Below are positions 60,323 through 64,000 of a stretch of DNA of 64,000 nt, one piece after another. The stretch's first letter is position 1. Each line of letters begins with the position of its first letter. The position numbers and the translations under genes are program-made. Where the stretch lies: NCBI GenBank assembly GCA_001880285.1, contig CP016269.1, positions 1,994,501 to 2,058,500 of the forward strand, in the 5' to 3' direction. The notes under the pieces are model-generated. The model did no database searches. It worked only from the letters and a program-made list of their open reading frames with translations, and had not been told where the DNA came from. The DNA comes from Flavobacteriaceae bacterium UJ101. Lineage in GTDB: Bacteria > Bacteroidota > Bacteroidia > Flavobacteriales > UJ101.

Positions 60323-60643
60323 TTATTCAATTGTTACAGCAGTACCTGTTGCACTTACCATCATCATACTTCCTTCTGCACCAATGGTTTCATAATCAAA
60401 GTCAATACCAATAACAGCATTTGCACCTAGTTTACGTGCTTTTTCTTCAAGTTCTCGAGTTGCAATTTCTTTGGCTTGAATTAAAACTTTTTCATAAGAA
60501 GAGCTGCGTCCTCCAAAAAAATCAGTCATAGAGGCAAACCAATCTTTAATGGCATTGGCTCCAATTATAGTCTCACCTGAAACGATTCCTTTATAATCGG
60601 TTATATTTTTCCCTTGTAGGGTATTGGTAGTTGATAAAATCAT
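60323..60643 (-). CDS. YbjQ family (UPF0145) protein
   Basis: This 106-residue protein belongs to the YbjQ/UPF0145 family of pentameric dodecin-like proteins annotated as putative heavy-metal-binding. The segments STTNTLQGKNITDYKGIVSGETIIGANAIKDWFASMTDFFGGRSSSYEKVLIQAKEIATRELEEKA and GANAVIGIDFDYETIGAEGSMMMVSATGTAV follow the family order. Metal binding is only a family label. The spacing to clpS is 51 bases. Confidence 0.92.
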   Translation of the reverse strand: MILSTTNTLQGKNITDYKGIVSGETIIGANAIKDWFASMTDFFGGRSSSYEKVLIQAKEIATRELEEKARKLGANAVIGIDFDYETIGAEGSMMMVSATGTAVTIE

Positions 60644-60694
60644 ATTTTAATATTTAATTTCTTGATGGTGTTAAAATTGACCATCATTATTCAT

Positions 60695-60970
60695 TTACAC
60701 TAATTCTGCACTTAGACCTCTTTTTAGGAGTTCTGAGCAGCGAGGTTTTAGATCATCCAAATCACCTGTTTTAACATCACATTTACCTTTATAATGAACA
60801 AGCATAGTACATTGTTCTGCTTGAATGATATCATGCTCACAAACTTCTATTAAAGATTCAATTACAAAATCAAACGTATTGAAGTCATCATTATGCAAGA
60901 TAATCCTATGTTGGTGTGCTTCTTGCTCAAGTAATTGTACTTCTTCTTGTTCTTTAGTAATAGTACTCAT
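60695..60970 (-). CDS. clpS: ATP-dependent Clp protease adaptor ClpS
   Basis: ClpS delivers N-end-rule substrates to the ClpAP protease. Of 91 residues, the core HRIILHNDDFNTFDFVIESLIEVCEHDIIQAEQCTMLVHYKGKCDVKTGDLDDLKPRCSELLKRGLSAEL has the NDD-x-N-T segment and the helices that form the hydrophobic N-degron pocket. The length is typical. It is three bases downstream of prmA, a coupling seen in many Bacteroidota. Confidence 0.95.
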   Translation of the reverse strand: MSTITKEQEEVQLLEQEAHQHRIILHNDDFNTFDFVIESLIEVCEHDIIQAEQCTMLVHYKGKCDVKTGDLDDLKPRCSELLKRGLSAELV

Positions 60971-60973
60971 AAG

Positions 60974-61807
60974 TTATTTTTTAAAGTGGGCTGCGACCCA
61001 GTTATTTTTCTCTATATGGGATACAAAATTTACGCCATTTTTTTCGAAACCTTGACGAATGATAGGTAAATCTTCTAGATAAAAACCACTCAAAAATAAA
61101 TCACCATTTGGATTTAAAACCTTTATATAATGAGTAGCATCTTGTAGTAAAATGTTACGGTTTATATTGGCAAAAATTATGTCGAAAGTTTCAGATCCTA
61201 GTAATTTAGCGGTTCCTAGAGCTAAAGAAATTTCCAAAGAATTACGTTTTGTATTTTCAATAGCGTTTTCTATGGCCCATTCATCGATATCAATACCTTT
61301 GACAAAATCAGCTCCTTTCATTTTGGCAAGCATAGCTAAAATAGCAGTTCCACATCCCATATCTAAAACCTGTTTTTTTGTCATATCATGATGAAGTATT
61401 TGTTGAATCATCATATAGGTAGTTTCATGGTGGCCTGTCCCGAATGACATTTTAGGATCGATTACAATTTCATATGGGTAAGTTGGTTTTGAATCATGAA
61501 AAGTAGCCCTGACATAGCATTGACCTTCTACATCAATTGGATCAAAATTTTTTTCCCATTCTTCATTCCAATTAGTAGGTTCAATTACTTTACGTGTGTA
61601 AGAAATTGCAAATTCTTTATTTTGAATAATCTGTAAATTTTTTACAGCATCTTCATTCTCTTTTTCAGCTAAAACATAAGCTTGTAAACCCGTATCAGTT
61701 TCAGAAAAACTATCAAATTCTATTAATGCTAATTCTGCAATAAGGATTTCTGTAGTGGGTTGTAAAGGAGTAACTGTAAAAGTGTATTCAATATAATTAT
61801 AATCCAT
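60974..61807 (-). CDS. prmA: ribosomal protein L11 methyltransferase
   Basis: PrmA trimethylates L11 using SAM. Of 277 residues, an N-terminal substrate-recognition domain precedes the Rossmann-type methyltransferase with the post-region IDPKMSFGTGHHETTYMMIQ, the SAM motif VLDMGCGTAILAMLAKMKGA, and IIFANINRNILLQD. The C-terminus contains LFLSGFYLEDLP. The start ATG at 61807 is well placed. It is the first gene of a unit with clpS. Confidence 0.95.
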   Translation of the reverse strand: MDYNYIEYTFTVTPLQPTTEILIAELALIEFDSFSETDTGLQAYVLAEKENEDAVKNLQIIQNKEFAISYTRKVIEPTNWNEEWEKNFDPIDVEGQCYVRATFHDSKPTYPYEIVIDPKMSFGTGHHETTYMMIQQILHHDMTKKQVLDMGCGTAILAMLAKMKGADFVKGIDIDEWAIENAIENTKRNSLEISLALGTAKLLGSETFDIIFANINRNILLQDATHYIKVLNPNGDLFLSGFYLEDLPIIRQGFEKNGVNFVSHIEKNNWVAAHFKK

Positions 61808-61873
61808 ATTACAAAGATAAGGATTAAGAGGTAATTATGAGAGAGAATATATAATTAGAATTTAGAAATTATA

Positions 61874-63139
61874 TTATGCTAATAATAGTTGAATGGAATG
61901 ATAAATATGATCTAATTGTTCGTCTGAAATAATATAAGGGGGGAGTAAATAAATAGTATTTCCTAATGGGCGTAAAAAAACACCTTGTTCCATGAAAAAA
62001 TCATATAACTCGTTTCTTTTTTTACCATAACGTTTCATTTCGATGTCCAATTCAAAAGCAAAAATAATACCTAATGTTCTTGCATTTTTTACTTTAGGAT
62101 GTTGCTTGATTTCTTGTAAAAAAGATTGATGTTTTTGAGTAATCCGTTGAATATTATCTCGTATTTCCTTAGAGGTTAATAAATCAATAGCTGCTTTGGC
62201 TACAGAGCAGCCTAACGGACTGGCAGAATAAGTATGGGCATGCATGAGCCCTTTGGTCATCTCATTATCTAAAAAAGATTGATAAATTTTTTCAGTACAG
62301 GTAGTAAGTGCCATTGGTGTAACTCCTGCTGTTAATGATTTTGCTAAACAAATAATATCAGGGTTTGTTTTTAAGTGATCTGAAGCAAAGTTTTTCCCAG
62401 TTTTACCAAAACCTGTCATGACTTCATCTGCAATACACAGTGTATTATATTTTTGTGCTATTTGAATAAGTTCATCTAAAAATTTAGGAGAAAACATTTT
62501 CATACAATTAGCTCCTTGAACTAACGGTTCATAAATAAAACAAGCAATATCTTGTTGAGAAACTAAATCAGAAAATTGTTTTTTTACTTGATGGAAATTG
62601 TCATCATTAGGAACAGGAATGTGAATTACGTCAATAAAAAAATCATTAAATGCTTTGTGATAGACAGGAGAATTAGAAACTGACATAGCACCAAAAGTAT
62701 CGCCATGAAAAGCATCTTCAAAAGCAATGATTTTTGTTCTAGGAATATTTTGATTATGAAAATATTGTAAAGCCATTTTTATAGCTAAATCAACCGATGT
62801 GGAGCCATTTTCAGAAAAAAATATTTTTTGTTGATTTTTAGGTAAAATTTTAATCAAAGTTTCTGAAAGCTCAATTGCAGGCTTATGAGTTAAACCTACA
62901 AATGGAATATGACTAAATTGTTGTAAACTTTCATATGCCTTCTGAATAATTGCTTCATTGCAATGACCATACATACAAGTATACCAAGAAGAAAATCCGT
63001 CAATATATTTTTGATTGTTTTCGTCATAAAGATAAACTCCTTTTGCTTTTTTTATAACGAGATGATTATCAATTGTTTGATGTTGTGTTATTGGGTGCCA
63101 AAGGTGTTTGAGGTCACGTTGTTGTAAGTCAGAAATCAT
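61874..63139 (-). CDS. bioA: adenosylmethionine-8-amino-7-oxononanoate aminotransferase
   Basis: BioA makes 7,8-diaminopelargonic acid in biotin synthesis, using SAM as amino donor and PLP. Of 421 residues, LKHLWHPITQHQT near the start and YIDGFSSWYTCMYGHCN are typical; IFFSENGSTSVDLAIKMALQYF, FEDAFHGDTFGAMSVS, CIADEVMTGFGKTG and the PLP Lys in IICLAKSLTAGVTPMAL are intact. No other bio gene lies nearby, so the pathway is split or the rest lies elsewhere. The length and motifs favour BioA over other class III aminotransferases. Confidence 0.93.
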   Translation of the reverse strand: MISDLQQRDLKHLWHPITQHQTIDNHLVIKKAKGVYLYDENNQKYIDGFSSWYTCMYGHCNEAIIQKAYESLQQFSHIPFVGLTHKPAIELSETLIKILPKNQQKIFFSENGSTSVDLAIKMALQYFHNQNIPRTKIIAFEDAFHGDTFGAMSVSNSPVYHKAFNDFFIDVIHIPVPNDDNFHQVKKQFSDLVSQQDIACFIYEPLVQGANCMKMFSPKFLDELIQIAQKYNTLCIADEVMTGFGKTGKNFASDHLKTNPDIICLAKSLTAGVTPMALTTCTEKIYQSFLDNEMTKGLMHAHTYSASPLGCSVAKAAIDLLTSKEIRDNIQRITQKHQSFLQEIKQHPKVKNARTLGIIFAFELDIEMKRYGKKRNELYDFFMEQGVFLRPLGNTIYLLPPYIISDEQLDHIYHSIQLLLA

Positions 63140-63198
63140 AGTATTGTATTATTTGGTAAAATTAATCTTTTTAAAAAAATACTCAAATAATTAGAAGC

Positions 63199-63696
63199 TT
63201 ATTCTTCTTCAATTTTTTCAATTTTACCATCATAAGAAATAATACTTTTATTTTCAGGGCGGACAGTTAAGTCAGCATATCCAGATTTTCCTATGGAAAG
63301 AATAATGTCATAGTTTCGTTTGTTTTCATCTTCTGCTTCAAATGAAATTTGGTATCTTTTTTTTATTTCTTTTTTTTCAAGATGATTCATTGTGTTTGCT
63401 AAATCAATACCTCCATCTGAAGAGAAATCAGCTGTAAAAGCCCTTCCGAAATAAGGTAAGTAAGCAAAAACAGAGTCATTTTTAATAGTTAAATCGTAAC
63501 TTGATAGATTGTTAATGGTTCTTCCATTATATGTAGAGGCAGAATAAACATTAAAAGTAAAATTTCCATCTTCTATCAATTTCTTTATAGAAGCTTCTTT
63601 TTCAAGTTCTTTTTGCTTCCTCAACTCTTTTTTTGATTGACCAAAACTAAACTGTACACTCAAAATTGTAACGATAATAAAACCCCAAATTTTCAT
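63199..63696 (-). CDS. DUF4251 domain-containing protein
   Basis: I set the start at the ATG at 63696, which begins a signal peptide (MKIWGFIIVTILSVQFSFGQ); a longer in-frame start at 63735 would add 13 residues before it. The 165-residue protein has a basic, charged linker (SKKELRKQKELEKEASIKKLIEDG) and then the DUF4251 beta-rich domain (FNVYSASTYNGRTINNLSSYDLTIKNDSVFAYLPYFGRAF). It is periplasmic or surface-exposed. The family is confined largely to Bacteroidota and its function is unknown. It lies 60 bases upstream of bioA on the same strand. Confidence 0.87.
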   Translation of the reverse strand: MKIWGFIIVTILSVQFSFGQSKKELRKQKELEKEASIKKLIEDGNFTFNVYSASTYNGRTINNLSSYDLTIKNDSVFAYLPYFGRAFTADFSSDGGIDLANTMNHLEKKEIKKRYQISFEAEDENKRNYDIILSIGKSGYADLTVRPENKSIISYDGKIEKIEEE

Positions 63697-63908
63697 GCTA
63701 TATATTTTTATGGATTGTAGTAAATAAGGCAGCAATTAGCTTGCCAAAGAATAAAATTTTGATGATAAAATCCAATATTGAAGAGATTATTTGAAAAAAG
63801 AATTAAGAAAATAAAAGGAAGTAAATAACTTAATCACTATATGCTTTAAAATCCAACATAATTTACTATATTCGCAAGTCCTATTTTAGGTTAAAAATAG
63901 TATAAAAA

Positions 63909-64000
63909 ATGAGCAAAAAATTTAACGAATATAAGCAGCTAAGTTTAACAACTATAGCAAGCGAGATTTTAGAATACTGGAAAGAACATAATACTTTTGA
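63909..64000 (+). CDS. ileS: isoleucyl-tRNA synthetase (N-terminal fragment)
   Basis: The gene starts at ATG 63909 and leaves the window after about 30 codons. The visible N-terminus MSKKFNEYKQLSLTTIASEI followed by LEYWKEHNTFE matches the opening helix of the large class I IleS enzymes, which charge tRNA-Ile and edit valine. The HIGH and KMSKS motifs lie beyond the edge, so integrity cannot be judged. The region just upstream contains TATATTCG, one base from the -7 consensus, about 25 bases before the start. Confidence 0.85.
   Translation, partial: MSKKFNEYKQLSLTTIASEILEYWKEHNTF

Overview
The window is chromosomal DNA of an AT-rich member of the Bacteroidota, almost certainly family Flavobacteriaceae or a close relative. 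The evidence is the gliding genes gldB-gldC, an FtsZ of 600 residues, a division and cell-wall cluster in flavobacterial order, many SPII lipoproteins, families largely confined to this group (DUF2490, DUF4251, DUF6029, DUF6438, Omp28-like), start sites without Shine-Dalgarno sequences, and promoters of the Bacteroidota type (TTTG, 19 bases, TAnnTTTG). The genus cannot be named from the sequence. No insertion sequence, prophage or CRISPR array was seen.

Layout. 1-2.2 kb: end of a GIY-YIG gene, tRNA-Val, folC and a lipoprotein. 2.4-4 kb: a secreted fibre-like protein, then a 380-base non-coding stretch full of repeats. 4-10.2 kb: an accessory block with two paralogous AraC-type regulators and five enzyme or binding-protein genes (SDR, luciferase-like oxidoreductase, DUF1330, DUF4437 cupin lipoprotein, Yellow/MRJP-like lipoprotein). 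10.2-18.3 kb: scattered housekeeping and lipoprotein genes. 18.3-28.2 kb: cysE-cysK on the minus strand diverging from the complete hisGDCBHAF(IE) operon. 28.2-36.6 kb: DUF2490, tpiA, waaA, a lytic transglycosylase, a small two-gene insertion, nadE, gldBC, engB and a hydrolase. 36.7-52.6 kb: mraZ-rsmH-ftsL-ftsI-murE-mraY-murD-ftsW-murG-murC-ftsQ-ftsA-ftsZ-yqeY. 52.7-53.2 kb: tRNA-Arg, tRNA-Gly, tRNA-Thr and a broken duplicate of tRNA-Thr. 53.4-60 kb: a truncated globin operon with a divergent Crp/Fnr regulator, a thiol-redox and outer-membrane pair, and a large repeat lipoprotein. 60-64 kb: pspC, ybjQ, clpS, prmA, bioA, a DUF4251 gene and the start of ileS.

The most interesting signals lie between genes. 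The divergent cysE and hisG share a 524-base region that encodes two tiny leader peptides on opposite strands: a 15-residue peptide ending in four consecutive cysteines then stop, ahead of cysE-cysK, and a His-rich peptide (HHHPH) followed by a strong terminator ahead of hisG. The His leader is a classic attenuator design. The poly-Cys leader looks like a parallel cysteine-sensing device and may not be described for this group. Other regulatory structure includes three GTGGR boxes at exact 10-base spacing upstream of mraZ, a perfect TGAT-N4-ATCA palindrome about 42 bases upstream of the predicted start of the globin operon transcript, similar candidate AraC operators at both promoters of the accessory block, a 40-base-period array of hairpins, and two copies of an intergenic palindrome whose stems differ by compensating changes.
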